From the IMG/VR virus record IMGVR_UViG_3300032217_000296, positions 1 through 32,744 of that record: a stretch of 32,744 nucleotides of DNA; one strand, written 5' to 3'. This DNA is from a virus. Positions 7,543 to 12,530 of this stretch are shown piece by piece. The position numbers and the translations under genes were made by a program. Each line of letters starts with the position of its first letter. The first letter of the stretch is position 1. The notes under the pieces were generated by a model, which saw nothing but the letters and a program-made list of their open reading frames with translations, was not told the DNA's origin and made no database searches.

Positions 7543-8082
7543 TTAGTTGATTTTAGCTATGCAACACATTGCTGATGTGTCACAATAGGGTGTGTAAATG
7601 TATTTGTTTCTATTATTTGTTGTAAACAGAGTATGTTTAATTGGTTTCTGTTTCTCAACATATGACACTATTTTCTCTTTACGAGCTTTGAAGAACTCTT
7701 TGATTGTGAATTCTACACCAGCTCTCAATGAGAAGGTCATAATGAAGTTATCTTTGAATTTGGCTATATGTTCATTTAATGTATAAACAGTAGCACAATA
7801 ATCAAGATCGTATAATGTTTTAACTCTATCAGGCTCAGCTTGTAATATATTACCAAATCTCATGCGTACAGGATGTTTAGTTTGCATCATTTGGTGCATT
7901 AGTACATTAGGTGTATTCTCCCATATTTCTATGTCTTTATAACCTTTTGATTTACACCATTTTATGTACTCATTGATATTTGGTCCAGCCAGTCCTACAA
8001 TAGAATTACATTTAAAGAATGAGAATAAGAATTCTCTCACTGCATGTTTGTTAGCAGCATCTAGATAAGTTGCTTTAGTCAT
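7543..8082 (-). CDS. putative SAM-dependent methyltransferase-like (Rossmann) protein
   Basis: A 179-residue protein with a possible class I methyltransferase layout: a glycine-rich turn IVGLAGP (28-34), then an acidic strand KDIEIWE (49-55), an RMRFGNILQAEP segment (about 73-84) and YDLDYCATVY (91-100) where the catalytic motif IV would fall. The C-terminal half is basic (FKARKEKIVSYVEKQK). The substrate cannot be read from sequence. It is the first gene downstream of a hairpin at 8104-8139 and a TAGATTTG element, so it may start its own transcript. The assignment is weak because the second half of the canonical fold would have to be short; it may be a degenerate or non-catalytic relative. 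Confidence 0.4.
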   Translation of the reverse strand: MTKATYLDAANKHAVREFLFSFFKCNSIVGLAGPNINEYIKWCKSKGYKDIEIWENTPNVLMHQMMQTKHPVRMRFGNILQAEPDRVKTLYDLDYCATVYTLNEHIAKFKDNFIMTFSLRAGVEFTIKEFFKARKEKIVSYVEKQKPIKHTLFTTNNRNKYIYTPYCDTSAMCCIAKIN

Positions 8083-8103
8083 TTGTTTTTGTTTTAGATG
8101 TGA

Positions 8104-8139
8104 AAATAAAAAAAGCTCCCCAGTTTTATCTGAGGAGCT
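8104..8139 (-). terminator. intrinsic terminator-type hairpin, leftward
   Basis: Read on the minus strand, a 10-bp stem (AGCTCCTCAG with CTGGGGAGCT, one G-U pair) closes a six-base loop and is followed by TTTTTTTATTTT. It lies 20 bases after the stop of the upstream gene and 22 bases before the next start codon. The G-U pair is only a pair on the minus strand, which supports that orientation. Confidence 0.8.
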
Positions 8140-8147
8140 CTAACACA

Positions 8148-8155
8148 CAAATCTA
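8148..8155 (-). promoter_or_regulatory. TAGATTTG promoter-like -7 element, leftward
   Basis: Matches the Bacteroidota -7 consensus TAnnTTTG on the minus strand, but no TTTG stands at the -33 distance. If active, transcription would begin almost at the first base of the hairpin at 8139, making that hairpin the 5' end of the message for the methyltransferase-like gene. Weak on its own; see the similar arrangement at 9065. Confidence 0.3.
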
Positions 8156-8159
8156 CCAA

Positions 8160-8372
8160 CTAACCAATATGTATAATCTTTTTATCATATGTTAAACTAA
8201 CTTTGTATTCCTTGCACCACTCATCAAAGGTTAGTCTTTCTAATGGTGTTACAGTAGATCTTAATTTAACTGTGATTTTAGGTCTTTCTTTCTGTTCTTT
8301 ATTTTTTTTGTAGAACAGTTCTAATACTTCTTTCATATGTTCTATGTTTTGATTGTTATTATTCTGGATCAT
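8160..8372 (-). CDS. small basic protein, unknown function
   Basis: A 70-residue protein. The open frame extends further upstream, but that part is a shadow of the acidic gene's tail (Met- and hydrophobic-rich, in another frame), so I place the start at MIQNNNNQNIEHMKEV, overlapping the upstream stop by 14 bases; the ATG at 8336 (MKEVLELFYKK) is an alternative. The body has a basic helix (FYKKNKEQKERPK) and a C-terminal segment LTFDEWCKEYKVSLTYDKK. A terminator hairpin follows the stop, ending this message. No family recognised. Confidence 0.5.
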   Translation of the reverse strand: MIQNNNNQNIEHMKEVLELFYKKNKEQKERPKITVKLRSTVTPLERLTFDEWCKEYKVSLTYDKKIIHIG

Positions 8373-8991
8373 TGTCTGTTTTATCTTTAGGGTGATCAAA
8401 TGGCCATTCATCTTCAGATGTAAAACCTGCACCATCATATTCAGGCTCATCATCCATATCATCCCAATCATCTTCATCCTCTAATCCATCATCTAATGTA
8501 ATATCCCAATCATCAGATGATTTCTCCATTGGTATACTAAGCGTAACTTTCTCCATATATATTATTGGAATGGCTATTTCTTCACCATCTTCATCAATAG
8601 ATATATTAACTTCTATATCTATTGAACCATCATAGTTCTCTAATATGAAATTATAATCACTAACTTGTATATCTCTGAGTGTACCTTCTTCACCCTCTTC
8701 ATATTCAGCTCCTGGTTCATCATCCCACCAACCTATCACTTCAGGTTTGGCTAGTATGTTTGCAGCAGCATCAGGGTTTGATGTGACACTATATATATGT
8801 GGTTCAACAGGCCATCCATTGATCAATATATATGATTCTGTATCTCTTGGAACTTCTGTAAGCTCAAACACTTGATAATATTCTATATTTGTCTTGAGTT
8901 TACGCATACTAATCTTTCTTAAGAATAACATGCCTTCTTCTAGTTTTAATGGTATATATGATTGAAATACCAATTTTGCTTCTATGAACAT
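8359..8991 (-). CDS. acidic-tailed protein, unknown function
   Basis: A 210-residue, very acidic protein. The first 150 residues look like a beta-rich domain (YYQVFELTEVPRDTESYILI, then IDIEVNISIDEDGEEIAIPI). The last 60 residues are dominated by Asp, Glu and Trp (DDWDITLDDGLEDEDDWDDM) and end KDKTDNDPE. An acidic tail behind a compact domain is typical of single-stranded-DNA-binding proteins and of DNA mimics, but the usual SSB tail (DDDIPF-like) is absent. It follows a hairpin and a TAAATTTG element at 9065, and its leader is CACTAAAAACAAACAAAA. Function not assigned. Confidence 0.55.
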   Translation of the reverse strand: MFIEAKLVFQSYIPLKLEEGMLFLRKISMRKLKTNIEYYQVFELTEVPRDTESYILINGWPVEPHIYSVTSNPDAAANILAKPEVIGWWDDEPGAEYEEGEEGTLRDIQVSDYNFILENYDGSIDIEVNISIDEDGEEIAIPIIYMEKVTLSIPMEKSSDDWDITLDDGLEDEDDWDDMDDEPEYDGAGFTSEDEWPFDHPKDKTDNDPE

Positions 8992-9014
8992 TTTTGTTTG
9001 TTTTTAGTGGTGAG

Positions 9015-9050
9015 TAAAAAATAGAGCCCTGCTAGGGGAAGCAGAGCCCT
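9015..9050 (-). terminator. intrinsic terminator-type hairpin, leftward
   Basis: On the minus strand an 11-bp stem (AGGGCTCTGCT with AGCAGGGCTCT) closes a six-base loop and is followed by ATTTTTT. Two of the pairs are G-U and exist only in the minus-strand RNA, which fixes the direction. It sits directly after the stop of the 45-codon gene and 23 bases before the acidic protein's start. Confidence 0.8.
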
Positions 9051-9055
9051 AATAA

Positions 9056-9193
9056 TCAATAACCCAAATTTACTAAATCTTTCTCATTAGCCTCAACAAA
9101 TACTATTCCTTTAATAGGTGTTGCTTCATATATAAATGTAGCAAGGTCTTTAAATACATAATACTCTCTGGCTGTTAGTTTGATGATCTTCAT
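9056..9193 (-). CDS. small protein (45 aa), unknown function
   Basis: A short ORF beginning MKIIKLTAREYYVFKDLATF, with IYEATPIKGIVFVEANEKDL following. It looks like a compact alpha/beta peptide with no membrane segment. It lies between the two-helix membrane protein gene and a terminator hairpin. The TTAATGCTATATTA repeat stands directly before its ATG (on the opposite strand), so its leader is part of that repeat. The sequence is coding-like, and without it this 150-base stretch would be unexplained. Confidence 0.5.
   Translation of the reverse strand: MKIIKLTAREYYVFKDLATFIYEATPIKGIVFVEANEKDLVNLGY
9065..9072 (-). promoter_or_regulatory. TAAATTTG promoter-like -7 element, leftward
   Basis: Matches TAnnTTTG on the minus strand just inside the 3' end of the 45-codon gene. 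A TTTG lies 24 bases upstream, a little further than the usual 19-21. As at 8148, the element stands a few bases before a hairpin, so the hairpin at 9015-9050 would be at the 5' end of the acidic protein's message. Weak evidence. Confidence 0.3.
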
Positions 9194-9194
9194 G

Positions 9195-9208
9195 TTAATG
9201 CTATATTA
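9195..9208. repeat. TTAATGCTATATTA 14-bp repeat, copy 1
   Basis: One of three identical intergenic copies (also at 11187-11200 on the other strand and at 18303-18316), with a shorter 12-base match at 9992-10003. It contains the dyad TAAT-N5-ATTA, so it could be bound by a dimeric regulator. This copy fills the gap between two leftward genes. Confidence 0.55.
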
Positions 9209-9502
9209 ATGTGTGTGTAAATTGTCAACCCATTGTTGATATACATCCTTCAATGGACCATTTTTAAGCTCTTTCATACAGTCATCATGACCTTGGAAGT
9301 AGCCAATAAATTGAATATCTCTAATGAACTCCTTAAAAAGGAATATAGCTATTAATACAAATGCTGTCCATACTAATGAACCAAGTGCTAATGTCTCAAG
9401 TGAAGGCTCTTTAAAGCCAAACATATATATTAACGTAAAGAACGCTAACATACTAAATAATATACCTCCATATAGAGGTATATATAATGTGAATTTCTTC
9501 AT
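9206..9502 (-). CDS. two-helix membrane protein, unknown function
   Basis: A 98-residue protein with two hydrophobic segments, GGILFSMLAFFTLIYMFGF (about 12-30) and LALGSLVWTAFVLIAIFLF (38-56), separated by a short acidic loop and followed by a polar cytoplasm-like tail (KEFIRDIQFIGYF, then QGHDDCMKELKNG). The size and hairpin topology fit several phage membrane proteins, including class II-type holins, but the long soluble tail and its position at the start of the leftward block argue against a lysis role. It follows the large non-coding region; the leader is AACAAACACACAATC. Function not assigned. Confidence 0.55.
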   Translation of the reverse strand: MKKFTLYIPLYGGILFSMLAFFTLIYMFGFKEPSLETLALGSLVWTAFVLIAIFLFKEFIRDIQFIGYFQGHDDCMKELKNGPLKDVYQQWVDNLHTH

Positions 9503-9551
9503 AACTGATTGATTGTGTGTTTGTTAATAAAAATGTGTTAAAATATATTCC

Positions 9552-9559
9552 TACCTTTG
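9552..9559 (+). promoter_or_regulatory. TACCTTTG promoter-like -7 element, rightward
   Basis: Identical to the -7 element of the rightward promoter at 11249 and one base different from that at 27495. No well-spaced TTTG lies upstream (the nearest is 28 bases away). It points into the structured non-coding region, with an expected start near 9566, so it is a candidate promoter for a plus-strand RNA there. Confidence 0.4.
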
Positions 9560-9579
9560 GTTAATATTAAAGGCTAATG

Positions 9580-10094
9580 ACAGAGATATATATTATCCCT
9601 CTGTACTCAGATGTAATAAGATAGATATACCTGTTACAATGATCATAAGCCTGTAGTAACACCCTTATATAAGAGTGCACTTTCTCATCTTATGATTGTA
9701 TATCTAAACATCTTATTACATCTGTCTATCCTTGGGAAATAGAAATGGTACATTAAATATATCTCGTAGACAAGAATAATCCAAACGTGCATAGGTTTCT
9801 ACAGTTGACGATTGTTCTGTCCCAGGAGATATATATATGATAGACAATAGTGGCACGATTACTAAACCATATTAGAGCAGTTCATGTATATAACAGCCTA
9901 AACTTTATATATCTCTAATATAGAACATAGTCTTTCTATTAGAAGAGTACCAATCTTCTGTTTGTCTTTAACTATTATCTATCAATGTTATTTAATGCTA
10001 TATATATTGTATTGAGAACATATAATAGCTTGTTTGAAAATAGTGTTATATATCTGTGAGAGGTTCTACAGCATTTCTCATTTGCATGACAGAT
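9580..10094. ncRNA. candidate large structured non-coding RNA
   Basis: No ORF on either strand is convincing between 9503 and 10181, but inverted repeats tile it. P0: ACAGA 9580-9584 with 9600-9604, plus GATA/TATC inside. P1: a perfect 15-bp stem 9608-9622 with 9710-9724, containing nested helices 9623-9629/9699-9705, 9637-9640/9695-9698 and 9644-9649/9689-9694, and an apical hairpin 9660-9677. P2: 9757-9765/9826-9834 with a branch 9766-9769/9799-9802. P3: 9838-9851/9971-9984 (13 of 14 pairs), enclosing hairpins 9869-9921, 9920-9939 and 9941-9959. P4: 9997-10029. P5: 10052-10057/10089-10094 with GAGA/TCTC inside. The size and multibranched plan recall the ornate large RNAs of phages (ROOL, GOLLD), but I see no proof of membership. 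Strand is undecided: a TACCTTTG element points rightward, while some mismatches become G-U pairs only on the minus strand. Confidence 0.5.
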
Positions 10095-10137
10095 GAATAA
10101 ATCCCACCCTAAAGTCACAATATGACCCACCCATATA

Positions 10138-10174
10138 TATAATAAAGACTCTACCCAATTAAGGATAGAGTCTT
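10138..10174 (-). terminator. hairpin terminator of the 134-aa gene, leftward
   Basis: On the minus strand a 12-bp stem (AAGACTCTATCC with GGGTAGAGTCTT, one G-U pair) closes the loop TTAATT and is followed by TATTATATATA. It begins seven bases after the gene's stop. The U-tract is interrupted by A, so efficiency is uncertain, but the stem is strong and the G-U pair supports the leftward direction. Confidence 0.65.
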
Positions 10175-10181
10175 ATTAGCA

Positions 10182-10586
10182 TTAGATGCTTGCGTTAGCA
10201 AAAGCACTAATGTCTGCTTCAGTCAAACCAAGCTCTTTAACGCTCTTATTGAAATGAGCAGTGGCTTCAGCTTCTAATGTTTTGCTTTCATTAGCAGCAG
10301 CGAACATTGCATCTTTAGTTAAGTAAGCACTCTTTGCAGTGTTTCTCTTAACTAACACTAATGTTCCGTCAGCATTAGTTTGAGGAGTTTTAGTTCCTAC
10401 AATGAACGGAGTGATTTCTGTTTCTTCAGCAAGCAAGTAGAATGGGAATTTAACAGGTTGGTCTTTAGTAAAGCCTAAAGATTCCATAATTCTTCCTGCA
10501 ACGAAAGTTCTTGCACCGTCTGCTGTGTAAGCACTAAAGTTTCCACCTTCACTGAAGTTTCCACTTTGAATTGATAACTTTTTCAT
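10182..10586 (-). CDS. abundant small phage protein, unknown function
   Basis: A 134-residue protein, MKKLSIQSGNFSEGGNFSAY, with a Gly/Ser-rich N terminus, a beta-rich middle (VKFPFYLLAEETEITPFIVG) and a helical C terminus rich in Ala and Glu (SKTLEAEATAHFNKSVKELG). Codon use differs from its neighbours: AAC, TTC, TAC and GAC are frequent, as in the major capsid gene, which suggests high expression. It is a single-gene unit: a long leader with hairpins ahead of it, a poly-A-rich translation start (CTAAAAAAAAAG) and a terminator behind. As the first gene leftward of the origin-like region it may be made early and in quantity. A DNA-binding or host-takeover role is a guess; no family recognised. 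Confidence 0.6.
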   Translation of the reverse strand: MKKLSIQSGNFSEGGNFSAYTADGARTFVAGRIMESLGFTKDQPVKFPFYLLAEETEITPFIVGTKTPQTNADGTLVLVKRNTAKSAYLTKDAMFAAANESKTLEAEATAHFNKSVKELGLTEADISAFANASI

Positions 10587-10831
10587 CTTTTTTTTTAGTT
10601 TTAATTGTGATTAATTAGCAACTGGGGGATGAGACCCACTTGCCAATTGTTACAGGGGGTTGTGATATGGAGTAGCCTACTCTCCCTTGGATATAACCCC
10701 TATGGGTATATGTAAAAAAATTTTTTTCTCAATGACAATAGTTCCACATGGAACCTTCCACATAAGAGTCTGACATCCAGTGTGTTAAGCGACTAATGTG
10801 TTAATTGTCCAATGGGCCCATGTTAAATGTT

Positions 10832-10941
10832 TGCATGAATTTTTCCAAACTTTCATGCACGTGTGTCCAGTTTTATCAATCAATAACTGGACGTTTGTCA
10901 ATCAATAGCTTTACCCAGCCTTACGTATTGTCAAGCTATTG
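10832..10941. repeat. three tandem perfect inverted repeats
   Basis: TGCATGAA (10832-10839) pairs with TTCATGCA (10852-10859) around a 12-base loop. GTCCAGTT (10865-10872) pairs with AACTGGAC (10885-10892), also around 12 bases. CAATAGCTT (10903-10911) pairs with AAGCTATTG (10933-10941) around 21 bases. The spacing of five to ten bases between units and the equal loops of the first two look designed rather than accidental. Confidence 0.7.
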
Positions 10942-10950
10942 CTTTACATA

Positions 10951-11005
10951 TTGTTCACTTTTCCCCTCTGTTCACGTATTCGTGAACAAGCTTTATTTGT
11001 GAACG
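10951..11005. repeat. symmetric four-copy GTTCAC/GTGAAC dyad (iteron- or operator-like)
   Basis: Hexamers stand at 10953 and 10970 (GTTCAC) and at 10982 and 10999 (GTGAAC). Start-to-start distances are 17, 12 and 17, so both pairs share one centre of symmetry near 10978.5. The inner pair also forms a seven-base stem, GTTCACG-TATT-CGTGAAC. Flanks agree with a TGTTCACG-like site. This is the form expected of a binding array for a replication initiator or a dimeric repressor. Confidence 0.65.
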
Positions 11006-11072
11006 TAATATCCGTTATAACACCCATACTAGCTTTTGATTGTCCCTTATATGACACATTATAGTAGTTGAG

Positions 11073-11081
11073 TTATCCACA
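11073..11081 (+). promoter_or_regulatory. DnaA-type box TTATCCACA
   Basis: A perfect match to the consensus bacterial DnaA box, followed at once by an AT-rich tract (ATTTTAAAAATAAATTTG) that could serve as an unwinding element. It is the only such box I noticed in the region. It suggests, but does not show, that host DnaA helps start phage replication here. Confidence 0.5.
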
Positions 11082-11186
11082 TTTTAAAAATAAATTTGTT
11101 TATATCCTAAGAACCCCCTTAACTTTGGGGAGTGTGGGTGGGGAAGGATTATACAAGCTTATATACAATGGATAATAAATAGTGCA

Positions 11187-11200
11187 TAATATAGCATTAA
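11187..11200. repeat. TTAATGCTATATTA 14-bp repeat, copy 2 (minus orientation)
   Basis: Exact reverse complement of the copies at 9195 and 18303. It lies between the origin-like elements and the rightward promoter, oriented toward the leftward block. Confidence 0.55.
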
Positions 11201-11225
11201 GTAGTTTAAATAATTAATATAGTTA

Positions 11226-11256
11226 TTTGTTAGTCAATAGAATATGCATACCTTTG
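11226..11256 (+). promoter_or_regulatory. Bacteroidota-type promoter of the rightward block
   Basis: TTTG at 11226-11229, a 19-base spacer and TACCTTTG at 11249-11256 fit the Bacteroidota housekeeping consensus TTTG-N19-21-TAnnTTTG exactly. The expected start near 11262 leaves only about six bases before the ATG at 11269, so the first rightward message would be nearly leaderless. Confidence 0.75.
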
Positions 11257-11268
11257 TTTTAATTATAT

Positions 11269-11631
11269 ATGGAAACAGCCAACAAAAAGAAGATCATAGT
11301 TCAAAGACTTAAGAAGTCTGTAGAAGATAGTTATGCTTCAGCTGAGAAGTATTATAGTCTATTGTCTACAGTGAATGACTTAAAGCTTACAACAAGAGAG
11401 ATACAGCTTATAGCTTTTGCTGCTATAAAAGGCAACATCTCCTATGCCAATATCAGGGCGGAATTCTGTTCCAAATACGAATCCTCGCCACCCACAATTA
11501 ATAACATGATTTCCAAGCTCAAGAAGATGGGAATATTAATTAAGGATGGGACAAAGATAAAGGTGAATCCTATGATCATTCTAAACTTTGATAACGATCT
11601 AGTTTTAGATATAAGGATAGTACATGGATAA
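11269..11631 (+). CDS. conserved crAss-like winged-helix-type protein
   Basis: First gene of the rightward block, 120 residues. After a basic helical N terminus (ANKKKIIVQRLKKSVEDSY) comes LTTREIQLIAFAAIKGNISY, then SPPTINNMISKLKKMGILIK and a short beta ending. Helix-turn-helix followed by a two-strand wing is the likely fold (SPPTINNMISKL as recognition helix), so DNA binding is plausible. I recall closely similar TREIQLIAF..IKGNISY proteins just before the IHF-like gene in other crAss-like phages. A near-leaderless start behind a strong promoter suggests early expression by the host polymerase. The stop overlaps the next gene by eight bases. Confidence 0.65.
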   Translation: METANKKKIIVQRLKKSVEDSYASAEKYYSLLSTVNDLKLTTREIQLIAFAAIKGNISYANIRAEFCSKYESSPPTINNMISKLKKMGILIKDGTKIKVNPMIILNFDNDLVLDIRIVHG

Positions 11632-11977
11632 GCCAATCAGCATGTCCGTCAAGGACTACCTAATCAGAACACTAGCTGTTAAGATTCTTACAAGTGAGAA
11701 AACTATAGAGGCTGTCATCAACCACCAATTTCAATCAGCTAATGAAGCAATGGATTTGCATAATAGCATAGAGATAAGTGGGTTTGGTAAATTCTTTTTT
11801 AATGATAAGAAGGCAACCAAAAGAGTTAACGCATTGATTGCCAAGAAGTTAGCATTGGAAAACATACTAGCAGATGATACAAGCTCTGAACAAAAGAAAA
11901 ACTCAGCAAGGGTTACATTAGATAAAACCCTACCTTTGATAGAATCATTAACTACAAAGTCTAGACATGAAGATTAA
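11624..11977 (+). CDS. IHF/HU-like DNA-bending protein
   Basis: A 117-residue protein related to the bacterial IHF/HU family, small dimeric proteins that bend DNA. Visible are an N-terminal helical part (VKDYLIRTLAVKILTSEKT, then IEAVINHQFQSANEAMDLHN) and the core strand segment IEISGFGKFFFNDKKATKRV (about 50-69), which matches the GFG-F-v-x-x-R-x-A region. The usual proline-tipped arm is not obvious and the C-terminal third is an extra charged helix. IHF-like genes near the packaging genes are a known feature of Crassvirales. It could act in packaging, replication or nucleoid remodelling; the exact role is open. Confidence 0.7.
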   Translation: MDKPISMSVKDYLIRTLAVKILTSEKTIEAVINHQFQSANEAMDLHNSIEISGFGKFFFNDKKATKRVNALIAKKLALENILADDTSSEQKKNSARVTLDKTLPLIESLTTKSRHED

Positions 11978-12272
11978 CTTTTCCCAAATATATGAGGGTT
12001 GGAAGAATAACCTATTCCCTTCAGCAGATATGAAACCTCTTATTGAGGAGACAGCTAAGGATAGAATGGAAATTTGTAACAGTTGTTCCTATCATTCAAA
12101 GAATCACAGCACTGCCAGACCTGATGATCATTGTACTCATTGTGGATGTACATTAGTAGCTAAGGTGAGATGCCTATCTTGTGCATGTCCTTTAGAGGTT
12201 CCAAAGTGGTTAGCTGTAATAGATTCAGTTGATAAGGAGCACGAAATTAAAAATGCTATTAATGGAAAATAA
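11967..12272 (+). CDS. zinc-ribbon-type protein
   Basis: A 101-residue protein. Cysteines fall in three paired clusters: CNSCSYH (37-43), CTHCGC (56-61) and RCLSCACPL (68-76), ending in PKW, with a His between. Two zinc sites, or one ribbon plus extra ligands, are likely. I recall this C..C....C.HCGC.L..K.....C.C..PKW layout as a conserved small gene of crAss-like and other Bacteroidota phages. It overlaps the IHF-like gene by 11 bases. Zinc binding is well supported; the partner (DNA, RNA or protein) is unknown. Confidence 0.6.
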   Translation: MKINFSQIYEGWKNNLFPSADMKPLIEETAKDRMEICNSCSYHSKNHSTARPDDHCTHCGCTLVAKVRCLSCACPLEVPKWLAVIDSVDKEHEIKNAINGK

Positions 12273-12525
12273 CACAGTGACTATACAGAAGATTCCTCTT
12301 AATAATTTTATTGATGTATTAATTGATCTATATAATAGAGGAGTGGATTTTATTGATATTGTGGGAACACAAGGAGAAGATAAAGATTACATGGGAATAA
12401 CCTTTTCAAGTGACTATATGTCTGAAGAGGCAATAGATAATTTTGAAAATGACCCAATGATAATAACAAAAGAAGATATAACTAATCATAAGTTGTCTGA
12501 GAAGGACATAAATGATCTAATATAA
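12262..12525 (+). CDS. small acidic protein, unknown function
   Basis: An 87-residue protein starting MENNTVTIQKIPLNNFIDVL, with LYNRGVDFIDIVGTQGEDKD and an acidic C-terminal half (NFENDPMIITKEDITNH). The open frame extends to 12229, but those residues lie inside the zinc-ribbon gene, so I take the ATG at 12262, overlapping it by 11 bases. Probably a compact alpha/beta fold. No family recognised. Confidence 0.5.
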   Translation: MENNTVTIQKIPLNNFIDVLIDLYNRGVDFIDIVGTQGEDKDYMGITFSSDYMSEEAIDNFENDPMIITKEDITNHKLSEKDINDLI

Positions 12526-12530
12526 ATAAC

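Larger units (their letters stand above)
10587..11268. other. divergent intergenic control region, candidate replication origin
   Basis: The 682 bases between the leftward and rightward gene blocks hold no believable gene. From left to right: a leader with a stem at 10656-10700 (GGGGTT/AACCCC around GAGTAG-C-CTACTC); an A7T7 tract at 10714-10727; GTTCCacatGGAAC at 10741-10754; a perfect palindrome ATGGGCCCAT at 10812-10821; hairpins at 10832-10941; the GTTCAC dyad at 10951-11005; a DnaA-type box at 11073-11081; an AT-rich tract at 11082-11107; a CCCCC/GGGG stem near 11114-11130; one TTAATGCTATATTA copy at 11187-11200; and a promoter at 11226-11256. DnaA box, AT-rich tract and iteron-like dyad together are what an origin would show; origin function is inferred. 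Confidence 0.55.

Noticed and set aside
8373-8477. N-terminal extension of the small protein at 8160-8372
   Set aside because: It is a frame-shifted reading of the acidic tail gene; composition is Met- and hydrophobic-rich noise.
9580-10094. A named ROOL or GOLLD RNA
   Set aside because: Size and layout are suggestive, but I cannot recall or test the conserved sequence motifs, so the class name is not claimed.
10714-10727. A7T7 tract as a bidirectional terminator
   Set aside because: The preceding stem (ACCC/GGGT) is only four pairs and separated from the tract, so termination is not supported.
10805-11002. Plus-strand 65-codon frame in the origin-like region
   Set aside because: It lies across the hairpins and the GTTCAC dyad, with no leader and unlikely composition (repeated Cys, Ser, Tyr).
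11114-11147. Possible G-quadruplex (GGGG, GGG, GGGG runs)
   Set aside because: Only three runs of three or more G are present, and the first pairs with CCCCC upstream; the fourth is GG, so a stable three-layer quadruplex is not supported.
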